A stretch of DNA of 64,000 nucleotides from Verrucomicrobiota bacterium (lineage in GTDB: Bacteria > Verrucomicrobiota > Verrucomicrobiia > Opitutales > Opitutaceae): the NCBI GenBank assembly GCA_014584295.1, contig JACTNC010000058.1, forward strand, positions 84,669 to 148,668, in the 5' to 3' direction. Positions within the stretch are counted from its first letter, which is position 1; each line of letters opens with the position of its first letter. The notes beneath the pieces were generated by a model. The model ran no database searches. It saw only the letters and a list, made by a program, of their open reading frames with translations, and was not told the DNA's origin. The translations under genes were made by a program, and so were the position numbers. Of this stretch, positions 1-8,750 are shown piece by piece.

Positions 1-702
1 CAGATGGAGGAACTGCTGAGGCTGATGGATGCCTCGCCGAGCGGCCGGAAACCAATCTGGGTCACGGAATCGGGGTACTACGCGGAGGATGACAAGCCCC
101 GCGAACCTTGGATCGAGCCGAACGCTCCGTTCGCCATGGACAATGAAAAGCTCGCCGCCGACCAATCCATGCGCTTGGCGCTCATCCTCCTCTCGCACGG
201 CGTGGAGAAGATCTTCTACCATCAAGGCTGCGCGGGCGACGTGAATGACGGCATGCGTGACCTCGGCAACGCCCTGCTTGGACCGGCCGGAACCCCGCAG
301 AAGCTTTATCCGGCGCTCGCTTACCTCGCCCACCTGCTGGGTCCCGATTTCAAATACGTCGCCCCCCTCGCCAAACCAGCGCACCTGAACGGGCTGCCCA
401 CCGACTCGATTTACGGTTACGCTTTCCAAGCAGGCAACAATGCCGTCCTTGCCGCGTGGGCCCCGGTCAAGTGGCAGCGTGGCTATGTGTGGTCGCTCAA
501 GATTCCGCGCGATGTCGATGCCTTCAACATTGTCGGCACGAAATTGAACGCCGGAGGCAACGGACGCACCGTCGAGCTCGGCGACTCTCCGGTTTACCTC
601 GTTACTAGTCTAATGAAAGCTGGGGATCTAGCCAACGCTCAGATACTTCGCGTCGGTACCGAGGGCGAAAAGCAGCCGCCTGCATCATTCCTGGCCTTTT
701 GA
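1..702 (+). CDS. Glycoside hydrolase-like protein, C-terminal part (cut by window edge)
   Basis: The reading frame is open from the first base to the stop at 700-702, so the gene starts upstream of the window and the ATG at 4 is probably internal. The segment PIWVTESGYY near the beginning resembles the strand carrying the catalytic nucleophile glutamate in clan GH-A (beta/alpha)8 hydrolases. It is followed by a helical stretch and a small beta-rich C-terminal domain (about residues 130-210), as in GH39-like enzymes. Family membership is inferred from this fragment only; the substrate is unknown. It lies upstream of an aminotransferase and two other carbohydrate-active genes on the same strand, which suggests a polysaccharide-related locus. 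Confidence 0.6.
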   Translation, partial: QMEELLRLMDASPSGRKPIWVTESGYYAEDDKPREPWIEPNAPFAMDNEKLAADQSMRLALILLSHGVEKIFYHQGCAGDVNDGMRDLGNALLGPAGTPQKLYPALAYLAHLLGPDFKYVAPLAKPAHLNGLPTDSIYGYAFQAGNNAVLAAWAPVKWQRGYVWSLKIPRDVDAFNIVGTKLNAGGNGRTVELGDSPVYLVTSLMKAGDLANAQILRVGTEGEKQPPASFLAF

Positions 703-753
703 GTGGGATAGAAGAAGGCCCTCGCCGTACTCGCGTCGAAGTGGCTATTGTCC

Positions 754-795
754 CTGAGCTAAAAATGCCAGCGTTTGAGTCTCTAGGCGTAGCGG
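754..795 (+). repeat. Intergenic repeated motif, copy 1
   Basis: This roughly 42-base stretch in the gap before the DegT-type gene matches a stretch at 4619-4662 before the second GH67-like gene. Shared blocks include TTTGAG and TAGGCGTAGC in the same order and spacing. It may be a shared regulatory site or a decayed repeat; the sequence alone does not decide. Confidence 0.45.
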
Positions 796-913
796 AATAC
801 AGATAGTCGAGGCATAGTGGCCTTGGCTTTGCAAACTCGACGCTTGCGGTGCCCCGTTATGCCGTCGGGCTCAGTCCAACAGCCAATCTCTTGTTTCCCT
901 AACTTATTTTTCG

Positions 914-2179
914 ATGACTAACATGAAAAAGACAATCCCTGGCGGCCTTGAGTGGCCCCAAGAATTTCCCGGCGTGCACTGGATCGACGAGCAAGAGGAA
1001 CGGGCAGTCCTCGACGTATTGCACAACGGCTCGCTCTTCCGTTACTATGGCCTTAAGCCCGCGAGACATGTGGACGAATTCGAACAGGCAGCCCGGAAGT
1101 TCTATGGTACCAAGCACGCCCTTGCCGTCAACAGCGGCACCGGTGCGCTCACATGCGCCATGACAGCCCTCGGTATTGGACCCGGCTGCGAGGTGGTCGT
1201 GCCGGCGTTCCTCTGGGTCGCCTCCATCGGCGCCGTCATCCAGGTCGGCGCCATTCCCGTGCTCGCCGAGGTCGACGAATCTTTCAATCTCGCCCCCGAC
1301 ACACTCGAGAGCGTCATCACTCCGCGCACCAAGTTGATCGTCGCAATCCATATGGCCGGCTCTCCCTGCGACCTCGACGGTATCCTGGCGATCGCCGACC
1401 GGCGCGGTATTCCCGTGCTGGAGGACTGCGCCCAATGCAACGGCGGCACTTACAAAGGCCGCAAACTCGGGACGATCGGCAGCATGGGCATCTTCAGTCT
1501 GCAGCTCAACAAGAACATCACTTCCGGCGAAGGCGGATTGATCGTGACCAACGACGACCGGCTCTACCAACGGGCCTTCTCGGCCCATGACATGGGCATG
1601 GTCCGCAAGAACGGTCGGCTCGCGCAACCGGATGATTATGCGCTTTCGTGGGGCCAGGGTCGGCGCATGACCGAGCTGTGCGGGGCCATCGCCGGAGTGC
1701 AGCTCAGAAAGCTGCCTGCCATCGTCGGACGGATGCGCGCCTCCAAACAGCGGATAAAGGAGGGCCTCGCCGGTACGCCTGGCCTCACTTTCCGTCGAAT
1801 CATCGATCCCGAGGGTGACAGCGGACCGTTTCTAATCATGCTGCTCAAACATGCAGAGGCCGCACAAGGATTGCTGCAGCATCTTCGGGACTCCGGCTTC
1901 CACAACGCATTCCGGATCGCCGATTACGGGCTTCACATCTACTCGAACATCGCCGCGCTCGTGAAAAAGGTACCGCTGTCCGCAGCAGGCAACCCTTGGA
2001 CTGCACGAGAGAATCAGGAAAGCGTTTATGACTACAATCTGGGCGCTTGTCCACGCAGCGACGCGTTATTTGCGCGCTCGGTGCTATTACCCATTCCTTC
2101 CTGCCTTACGCTAGAACAGGAGCGGGCGGCTGTCGCCACGATCCGCGAATTCGCCGCCGTACCTGTCTCCCGTCCCTGA
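914..2179 (+). CDS. DegT/DnrJ/EryC1/StrS-family PLP-dependent aminotransferase
   Basis: The 421-residue protein has the full fold-type I aminotransferase layout of the DegT/DnrJ/EryC1/StrS family. VNSGTGAL (about 72-79) is the phosphate-binding loop, EDCAQ (about 170-174) holds the pyridine-nitrogen aspartate D171, and SLQLNKNITSGEGG (about 195-208) carries the Schiff-base lysine K200. Such enzymes transaminate keto-sugars or make aminohydroxybenzoate-type compounds in the cytoplasm. The product cannot be fixed from sequence. An ATG at 923 is an alternative start; neither start has an obvious Shine-Dalgarno. It is followed after 16 bases by an exported hydrolase-like gene, so it may be co-transcribed with the carbohydrate genes downstream. 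Confidence 0.85.
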   Translation: MTNMKKTIPGGLEWPQEFPGVHWIDEQEERAVLDVLHNGSLFRYYGLKPARHVDEFEQAARKFYGTKHALAVNSGTGALTCAMTALGIGPGCEVVVPAFLWVASIGAVIQVGAIPVLAEVDESFNLAPDTLESVITPRTKLIVAIHMAGSPCDLDGILAIADRRGIPVLEDCAQCNGGTYKGRKLGTIGSMGIFSLQLNKNITSGEGGLIVTNDDRLYQRAFSAHDMGMVRKNGRLAQPDDYALSWGQGRRMTELCGAIAGVQLRKLPAIVGRMRASKQRIKEGLAGTPGLTFRRIIDPEGDSGPFLIMLLKHAEAAQGLLQHLRDSGFHNAFRIADYGLHIYSNIAALVKKVPLSAAGNPWTARENQESVYDYNLGACPRSDALFARSVLLPIPSCLTLEQERAAVATIREFAAVPVSRP

Positions 2180-2195
2180 ACCCGCGCCGACTGCG

Positions 2196-4499
2196 ATGAA
2201 ACCGGTCAGGCTCCCTATCTTGCTGGCAGCCTTGGGTTGCTTGGCAACGGCTTGGGGAGAGCCGCCGGTTCGGACCGCCTCGGACGCCTTCGAAACCGCC
2301 CGTATCAAGAGCGGACTGGCCAAGGCGGGCCTCAATGCGAACTACGAGATCGTGGTCGGAAACGACCGCGATCTGGTCGAGGACACCGCCGCGCATTTGT
2401 TGCAGCGCTTTCTTCGGCGGGCCTCGCTGGTCGTCGAGATCGTTCCCGAGTCCAGGGCTACTAGCGGAAAGCGCCGAATTCTTCTGGGACGAGACGCCAA
2501 CCTCCTCGCCATCCGAACGCTGGGAGGGGCGGGCGCAATCGACATCCGACGCGTATCGGCCGAGGATGACGGTTTTCACCTGAAGCGGATCGGACGGGAT
2601 ATTATCATCGCCGGCGCCAACCCCCGCGGCGTCCTCTATGGTATGTACGCATTCGAGGACTTCATAGAGGGAGGGGCCGGCGGGCGGCTGGACCTCAGAA
2701 AGATTCCTCGCTTTCGCAAGCGGGCCAGCGGTCCCGAATACAGCTTCAACCGGCATGCCAATATCTCCATCGCGGACCTGCCCGAGGAAAAGATAGCTTA
2801 TCTTTCCCGCATGGGCGTCAACCAGCTGACCGACCAGGGCATCGGAAATCTCGACGCACTGGTCGAAAGCGACGTGTTTCCGAACCGGAAGGCGTTCCAG
2901 CCCGAACTTCGGCGGAAGGTGCTGGATTTTTCGGCCATCTGCAGGAAATACGGCATCGAACCCTATCTTTGGATTCATGCCCCCGAAATCGCCGGCGACG
3001 AGGACGCCTATCCAAAGGAGGCGATCGGCGTGGTAAAACGTCCGTGGGGCGGAGACCGGCACGGTCTGGGCAAGACCCTGTGCGTCAGCAGCCCGCTGGT
3101 CCAGAAACATTATGCAGACATGATGCGGAAATTGGTGCGGGAATATCCGGACGTGAAGGGCGTCTTGTTCTACAACCTGGACGCCCGGTCCTTTCTCTGC
3201 ACCCCCGCACTGTGTCCGCGATGCCAGGCCGTCTGCCACGATTCGCCGCCCGACCTGTTCAACCCCTGGGAAACGCAGGCCAGGCTCGTGACTCTGCTGG
3301 CGGAATCCGCCAAGTCAGAAAATCCCGCCTTCGACTTCAGATTCTGGGGAGCCGTTCACTACCATGACGAGCACTTCGAAAAGATGATCCGTGCGACCAC
3401 GGGCTTTGGCAGCCTGGCCGCCTCCTGGACCGGCTCGGATCGTTCCATCATGGTGCCGGACGCGGCGCAACCCACCGCCTCTTTCATGCTGTCACGGAAG
3501 ATCGCCCGGGAACGCGGGGTCCCGTTCCACCTGCTCTGTGAGCTGAACAACCTCGAACAAGTGCCGAAAAGCCTGCCGTTCCCTTTCCACATCAGCGATG
3601 CGCTGAAGAAATTCGACCGATGGGGGGTGGAGAACCTTACCGAGATTTATGGCATGGTGCCGGAACACAATCAGGTCAATTCCCTCATCATGCGGGAATT
3701 TCAATGGAATCCCGAACAAAACCCCGAGAAGGTGATCGCCGACCTGTCCGTCCGGCAGTTCGGAGAGAAGGCCGGCAGGCTGGCCTACCAGTCCTGGGAA
3801 CAGATCGCCCAGGCCTTCGACGCCTGGAACGACATCTCGACGAGCATCTTCCCTCTGGCGGGAAGCCAGTTCATGCTCAGCCTCGGAACCTCCATCGGCG
3901 GCCTTCCTCCGCCGGTCCTGCCGGACGTGGTCAATTATTACGACAATCTGATCCAAATACTGACCAATGTCGAACCGTGGTTCGCCGACGACTACCAGCG
4001 ATACAAATCGCGGGCCTTCCTGGACAAGATGGAGCGGATGAACGCCCATCTGGTCCAGGCGGAGGAGCTTGCCAAGCAAGCCGTCTCCGCGGCCAGCGAC
4101 AAGGAATTCGTCGATTTCGCCTACTATGAAGGGCCCGATGGCCGTCCGACTCGACGACAATACGCGGAGTTGAACTACGCTCCCATCGCCATCGCCGAAT
4201 CGCTCTGCCGGCAACGGCACGACATCCTCCGCGCTTATCTTCTCCTTAAGCAGATGGAGATGGCGCGCCAGTCCGGCGATGGAGTCGCGGCCAAAGCGCA
4301 GAAAAATCTCTACCTCAAGCTCGTCCGCGAAGACCTTGGCGTCCAGGAGCGCTTCTGCGAACTGTTGCGAGGATTCTCCCAGCTGCGGCCGTGCTACACC
4401 CGCACGAGCCTGACCGAGCAGGAAATCGCGGACTTTCTTTCCCTCACCGAGAAAAAAATCGAAAAACTGAAGGAGCATCTCGCCGCGGAAGGCGCCTAA
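2196..4499 (+). CDS. Exported hydrolase-like protein with GH67-type N-terminal domain (paralogue 1)
   Basis: The 767-residue protein begins with a Sec signal peptide (MKPVRLPILLAALGCLATAWG) and is probably periplasmic or outside the cell. Residues of about 40-150 resemble the alpha-glucuronidase (GH67) N-terminal domain, including RRILLGRDAN and GANPRGVLYGMYAFEDF. The centre (about 170-480) looks like a (beta/alpha)8 barrel and the C-terminal third is helical. A cysteine cluster LCTPALCPRC is shared with the next gene and could bind a metal. The sequence is too divergent for an assigned substrate. The next gene (4823-7144) is a clear tandem paralogue of similar length. I infer a role in breakdown of uronate-containing or similar glycans. 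Confidence 0.7.
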   Translation: MKPVRLPILLAALGCLATAWGEPPVRTASDAFETARIKSGLAKAGLNANYEIVVGNDRDLVEDTAAHLLQRFLRRASLVVEIVPESRATSGKRRILLGRDANLLAIRTLGGAGAIDIRRVSAEDDGFHLKRIGRDIIIAGANPRGVLYGMYAFEDFIEGGAGGRLDLRKIPRFRKRASGPEYSFNRHANISIADLPEEKIAYLSRMGVNQLTDQGIGNLDALVESDVFPNRKAFQPELRRKVLDFSAICRKYGIEPYLWIHAPEIAGDEDAYPKEAIGVVKRPWGGDRHGLGKTLCVSSPLVQKHYADMMRKLVREYPDVKGVLFYNLDARSFLCTPALCPRCQAVCHDSPPDLFNPWETQARLVTLLAESAKSENPAFDFRFWGAVHYHDEHFEKMIRATTGFGSLAASWTGSDRSIMVPDAAQPTASFMLSRKIARERGVPFHLLCELNNLEQVPKSLPFPFHISDALKKFDRWGVENLTEIYGMVPEHNQVNSLIMREFQWNPEQNPEKVIADLSVRQFGEKAGRLAYQSWEQIAQAFDAWNDISTSIFPLAGSQFMLSLGTSIGGLPPPVLPDVVNYYDNLIQILTNVEPWFADDYQRYKSRAFLDKMERMNAHLVQAEELAKQAVSAASDKEFVDFAYYEGPDGRPTRRQYAELNYAPIAIAESLCRQRHDILRAYLLLKQMEMARQSGDGVAAKAQKNLYLKLVREDLGVQERFCELLRGFSQLRPCYTRTSLTEQEIADFLSLTEKKIEKLKEHLAAEGA

Positions 4500-4618
4500 C
4501 CGGGCTAGCCATGGCAACCCGATGGTCGCCCGGCGGGTGATCGCCTTTCTGCAGGACCGCCATCGCGGGCTGTTGGCATCCGGCGGGAGTGGTTTTTGGG
4601 CAACGCGGTTTGGTCCGT

Positions 4619-4662
4619 GCTGAGGTAATAGTAACAGCATTTGAGCGCTTAGGCGTAGCCGG
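4619..4662 (+). repeat. Intergenic repeated motif, copy 2
   Basis: Counterpart of the motif at 754-795, about 160 bases before the start of the second GH67-like gene. Both copies contain TTTGAG followed by TAGGCGTAGC. A shorter match (GGCGTAGCCGG) occurs near 8702, before the MFS gene. Confidence 0.45.
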
Positions 4663-4822
4663 GTGGGCCGGGGAAAAGCATACTCCAAGGCAACGCTTTG
4701 TCCCGCCCCGCCGCCTTTGGCATGCAAGTTCCTCCCGTCAAATTTTGATGCGCCTCGACCGGTGGCCCGGGCCGGCAGGAAGCCGGCCAAGCCCCTTCTC
4801 AGCTAACCTCAAAACATATACC

Positions 4823-7144
4823 ATGAAAGCAATCGGCGGCCATGTCGTGCTGGCAGTTTGTCTGGCATTGCTCGGTTTCTCGGCGCCGAAGACCTTGGGC
4901 CAAAGCTTGTCCCGGCAAGGACAAGCCGGTCTTTTGGAAAAAGACCGCGTGAGGATCGGACTGGATAAGCTGGAGATCGGACCGGAATCCGAGATTGTTG
5001 TCGCAAATGAGTGCGACTTGGTCGAGACCACCGCGGCGAAGGTGCTGCAGCGGTTTCTGGCCAGGGCCTCGTTGTCCGTCGAGATCACTCCCGAATCCCG
5101 GGCCATCGGGAAGCGACGAATCTTCCTGGGGCGCGACGCAAACCTTCGAATCGTCAAGCAGCTGGGAGACAGGGGTGAACTAAGCATCCGGAATGTGCCT
5201 GCGGAAGATGACGGCTTCCACCTGAAGCGGATCGGACAGGACATCGTGATAGCCGGCGCCAATCCTCGCGGAGTCCTCTACGGAGCCTATGCGTTGGAGG
5301 ATTTCATCGCCGACGGAGCGGAATCCCCGCTGGATATCAAGAGGATCCCCTACTTCCGCAAGCGCTCGAACACCAAGGGATACTATTTCAATGCCTACAG
5401 TGGAGAATTCACGCGTGATGATGCTGAATACCTTTCCCGCTTGGGCGTGAACCAGTACACCAGCTGCGACGGTTCCGGCGCAATGTCGCATTTGCATGAA
5501 CTCGTTCAAAGTGACACTTTTCCGTTTCAAAACCCGCCCGTTGCAGAATATCGGCGGAAGGTGAAGTCCATCGCCGCCCTTTGCAAGGAATACGGTATCG
5601 ATTACTATCTCATGCTTTGGGAGCCGATCGTGCCGCAACTCGGAGCGGACATCGCAAAATACCCTCCGGAAGCTCTCGGTGCGGTCAGGCGCCCCTGGGG
5701 CGGCGACAAGGACGGCATGGATAGAACCTTGTGCATCAGCAGCCCGATCGTTCAGGAACACTACCGTGGTTTGGTCCAAAAATTTGTCCGCGACTTCAGC
5801 GACGTAAAAGGTTTCTTTTTCTACAATATGGACGGCGCCACTTGGCTGTGCACCCCCAGCCTCTGCCCGCGCTGTGCAGCCGCCGTCAAGGATTCCGATC
5901 ATGACCTATTCAACCCTTGGGAGATCCAGTCCCGATTGGTATCATTGCTGGCGCATGTTGCCCATGAAGAAAGACCGGATTTCAATTTCAATTTTTGGGG
6001 TGCTGTTCATTTTCATGGCGATGATGTGAGGAAGCTGCTGCATCACACGGTAGGGTACGATGCACTTTCGGTCGGGTGGGACGGCAGCGACCACGACATC
6101 ATGGTCACACTGGAGAACCAGCGGCCCTGCGCGGAGGTTCTCATGACGCAATCGGCCGCCGAGGCAAGGGGGATCCCGATGTACGCGTACTTCGCCTACA
6201 ATCGACTGGAATCGGTTCCGCAGGGCTTTCCGTTCCCGTTTCAAGTCAGTGCTTCGCTGAAGAAATTTAAGGAATGGGGCGTGGAAAACCTCATCGAGGT
6301 GACGGGGCCGACGCCCGAGTTCAACTCGATCAACGCCCTGACGATGAGGGAATTTCAGTCCAACCCCGACACGGATCCGGAAGCGTTCCTTTCGGCGTTA
6401 TCAACCAGACAATTCGGCCCGGCCGCAGGCAAACTGATGTTCCGCGCCTGGGAAGAGATCAAAACCGCGATGGACACGTGGAACGGATATTCGATCACAC
6501 CCTTGAGCGGCAGTCAGGGCTTTCTCAGCATCGGCACGCTCTTCGGCGTACCCCCGGCGATCCTCCCCGGCATCGCCGAGGATTTCGACCATCAGATCGC
6601 CGTGCGGATACGCGTCGAGCCATGGCGCGCCTCGGGTTACCAGAGGTTCAAGGAGCCGGCCTTCCTGGAGAAAATGGAGCGGATGCATGATCATCTGGTG
6701 AAGGCGGCGAACCTTTCCGGACAGGCCGCCGCCGCCGCGAGCGACCAGGAGTTCATCGACATCGCCTATTATGCAGGGCCCGCTGGACGCCCCACCCGAA
6801 GGCAGTATGCGGAATTGAATCATGCTCCGATCGCCCTGGCTGCCGCGCTCTGCCAGCAACGCATCAACATCGTGCGAGCCTATCATCTGCTGACGGAGAT
6901 GGGAAACGCCCAAGCGGACGGCGATACTCCGCTGGCGCACGCCAAGGAGAAGCTCTATTTGGAACTCCTCCGTGAGGATATCGCGGTCCAAGAACATTTT
7001 GCCGGGCTTCTCATGGGCTTTGCCGCGATGCATCCGTGTTTTACGCGCACGAGCCTGACCGACCGTGAGATCACCAACCTGCTGGCCGCCACTCGTGGTA
7101 AGATCGAAAAGCTGAAAGCGCACCTTGCCTCGAGGGGAACCTGA
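4823..7144 (+). CDS. Exported hydrolase-like protein with GH67-type N-terminal domain (paralogue 2)
   Basis: The 773-residue protein is a close relative of the preceding gene product over its whole length. Both share GANPRGVLYG, the cysteine cluster LCTPSLCPRC, and near-identical blocks around FPFPF and GRPTRRQYAELN. I chose the ATG at 4823 because it opens a good signal peptide (VVLAVCLALLGFSAPKTLG); the frame is open further upstream, but that part looks non-coding. One of the two copies may have a changed specificity. It probably acts outside the cytoplasm on the same class of glycan as its neighbour. The exact reaction is unknown. Confidence 0.7.
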   Translation: MKAIGGHVVLAVCLALLGFSAPKTLGQSLSRQGQAGLLEKDRVRIGLDKLEIGPESEIVVANECDLVETTAAKVLQRFLARASLSVEITPESRAIGKRRIFLGRDANLRIVKQLGDRGELSIRNVPAEDDGFHLKRIGQDIVIAGANPRGVLYGAYALEDFIADGAESPLDIKRIPYFRKRSNTKGYYFNAYSGEFTRDDAEYLSRLGVNQYTSCDGSGAMSHLHELVQSDTFPFQNPPVAEYRRKVKSIAALCKEYGIDYYLMLWEPIVPQLGADIAKYPPEALGAVRRPWGGDKDGMDRTLCISSPIVQEHYRGLVQKFVRDFSDVKGFFFYNMDGATWLCTPSLCPRCAAAVKDSDHDLFNPWEIQSRLVSLLAHVAHEERPDFNFNFWGAVHFHGDDVRKLLHHTVGYDALSVGWDGSDHDIMVTLENQRPCAEVLMTQSAAEARGIPMYAYFAYNRLESVPQGFPFPFQVSASLKKFKEWGVENLIEVTGPTPEFNSINALTMREFQSNPDTDPEAFLSALSTRQFGPAAGKLMFRAWEEIKTAMDTWNGYSITPLSGSQGFLSIGTLFGVPPAILPGIAEDFDHQIAVRIRVEPWRASGYQRFKEPAFLEKMERMHDHLVKAANLSGQAAAAASDQEFIDIAYYAGPAGRPTRRQYAELNHAPIALAAALCQQRINIVRAYHLLTEMGNAQADGDTPLAHAKEKLYLELLREDIAVQEHFAGLLMGFAAMHPCFTRTSLTDREITNLLAATRGKIEKLKAHLASRGT

Positions 7145-7242
7145 CCCGACCGACGTTCGCGTTGCGAATGGGTGGTGATCTGCCGGAGATCGCCGCCGCC
7201 ACCCTTCATCAACGACCGCAAGACCACCGCTCTTTCCCTCCC

Positions 7243-8520
7243 ATGAAAACACCTGCTTTGCTTCGTCTCGGCCTGCTTGCCACCGTTCTCCTCCTCCCGG
7301 CCTGCAACAACACCATGCCCGTCTCCGTCACCCGTGAGCCGGGAAACATCCTGCCGATCTACCGGGCCGGCACCGGCCGCTTGACCCGTTGGGCCGGTTT
7401 TGAAAATCCCACCGCCGCCAAGGGTGCCGGAGGCCGGGCCAATTCCGGATGGAAGGGGAGCGCGGCCCAGTCGGTGCGGGCTGGCGAGACGAAGACCCTA
7501 CTCGACGTCAGGGGAACCGGCACCGTGCGGCGCATCTGGATGACCCTTCATCCCCGCGAACCCCGGCTCATGCGCGCGCTGCACCTGCGCATGTACTGGG
7601 ACGGAGCGGACCGGCCGGCCGTGTCGGTTCCACTGGGCGATTTTTTCGGCCATATCCTGGGACGCGTCGCGCCGTTCGAAAACGAGTTCTTTTCCAGCCC
7701 CGAAGGTCGCTCGTTCAACTGCATCATCCCCATGCCGTTTCGCACCGGCGCGCGCATCACGCTCACAAATGAATCCAACGAGGACGTTCCGTATCTCTTT
7801 TACGACGTCGACTTCGAGCTGCAGGATGAACCGCACACCGCGGACACGCTCTACTTCCACGCCCACTGGCATCGTGAGCGCTACACCACGCTGGGTCGTG
7901 ATTTTGAGATTTTGCCGCGTGTAAACGGCCGGGGCCGCTATCTTGGCGCACACCTCGGTGTGATCACCCACCCCGACTATACCGGTTGGTGGGGTGAAGG
8001 AGAAGTGAAGATCTTCCTGGACGGGGATACCGCGCATCCCACCCTCAACAATTCCGGCACGGAGGATTACATCGGCACCGCCTGGGGCCAGGGCAGGTTT
8101 CAGCATCGCTACCAGGGCGCGCTGGCGGCCGACGACAAACTGGGCCACTACACCTTCTACCGCTACCACGTCCCCGACCCGGTCTACTTCGACCGGGACG
8201 TCCGGGTGACAATGCAGCAGATGGGCAACGACTCGAAGGAAAACGTCTTGAAAATGATCGAACGGGGCGTGCCGCTCCTGCCCGTGATCGTCGATCATGG
8301 CGGCGCGGACAAATTCCGGCTGCTGCTTGACGGCCAAAATCCTCCGTCCCTTGCGGACGACCTTCTCTCCGGAGGCTATGTGTGCTACCTGCGACGTGAC
8401 GACGTTTCGGCAGTCTCGCTCTTCTATCTCGACCGGCCGACTGACGAACTGCCACCACTTGGTTCGGTAGAGGCGCGCACCCAAGGTATTTCGGAAAAGA
8501 ATGCAGCATTCCCAAAATAG
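7243..8520 (+). CDS. DUF2961 (GH172-like) lipoprotein
   Basis: The 425-residue protein starts with a lipoprotein signal (LLATVLLLPAC, about residues 9-19), so it is probably membrane-anchored outside the cytoplasm. The rest matches the DUF2961 family, now GH172, whose characterised members act on fructofuranosides and arabinofuranosides. LTRWAGFENPTAAKGAGGRA near the N-terminus is typical, and NNSGTEDYIGTAWG supplies the conserved glutamate region. The ATG at 7243 opens the signal peptide; the frame is open further upstream without coding character. It follows the two GH67-like genes on the same strand and probably belongs to the same glycan-degrading set. Confidence 0.8.
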   Translation: MKTPALLRLGLLATVLLLPACNNTMPVSVTREPGNILPIYRAGTGRLTRWAGFENPTAAKGAGGRANSGWKGSAAQSVRAGETKTLLDVRGTGTVRRIWMTLHPREPRLMRALHLRMYWDGADRPAVSVPLGDFFGHILGRVAPFENEFFSSPEGRSFNCIIPMPFRTGARITLTNESNEDVPYLFYDVDFELQDEPHTADTLYFHAHWHRERYTTLGRDFEILPRVNGRGRYLGAHLGVITHPDYTGWWGEGEVKIFLDGDTAHPTLNNSGTEDYIGTAWGQGRFQHRYQGALAADDKLGHYTFYRYHVPDPVYFDRDVRVTMQQMGNDSKENVLKMIERGVPLLPVIVDHGGADKFRLLLDGQNPPSLADDLLSGGYVCYLRRDDVSAVSLFYLDRPTDELPPLGSVEARTQGISEKNAAFPK

Positions 8521-8524
8521 TTTC

Positions 8525-8559
8525 GTGAGATTGACGAACCTGGTGGTCGTCAATCTCAC
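8525..8559 (+). terminator. Perfect stem-loop after the DUF2961 gene
   Basis: A perfect 13-base inverted repeat (GTGAGATTGACGA and its complement) with a 9-base loop starts four bases after the stop codon. There is no T-run after it, so it may act as a weak or factor-assisted terminator or as an mRNA 3'-end stabiliser. Confidence 0.55.
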
Positions 8560-8750
8560 ATGAACCGATGCCGCATTCCATCAAGCCTGTACCTACAAAC
8601 GCCGCTGATCTTTTCGCATACTTGGCTACACCTTGAGATTTTTTCCTGGGGATATCGATCGATTCATGATGTGGCGCTTAGTGCCACCGAATGAGCTAAC
8701 TGGCGTAGCCGGTAAGGACATGATTCAGTAGTCTTCCAACCATCCCTCAA

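Noticed and set aside
2106..3239. 377-codon minus-strand frame opposite the first GH67-like gene
   Set aside because: No family resemblance and entirely inside a convincing plus-strand gene with a signal peptide.
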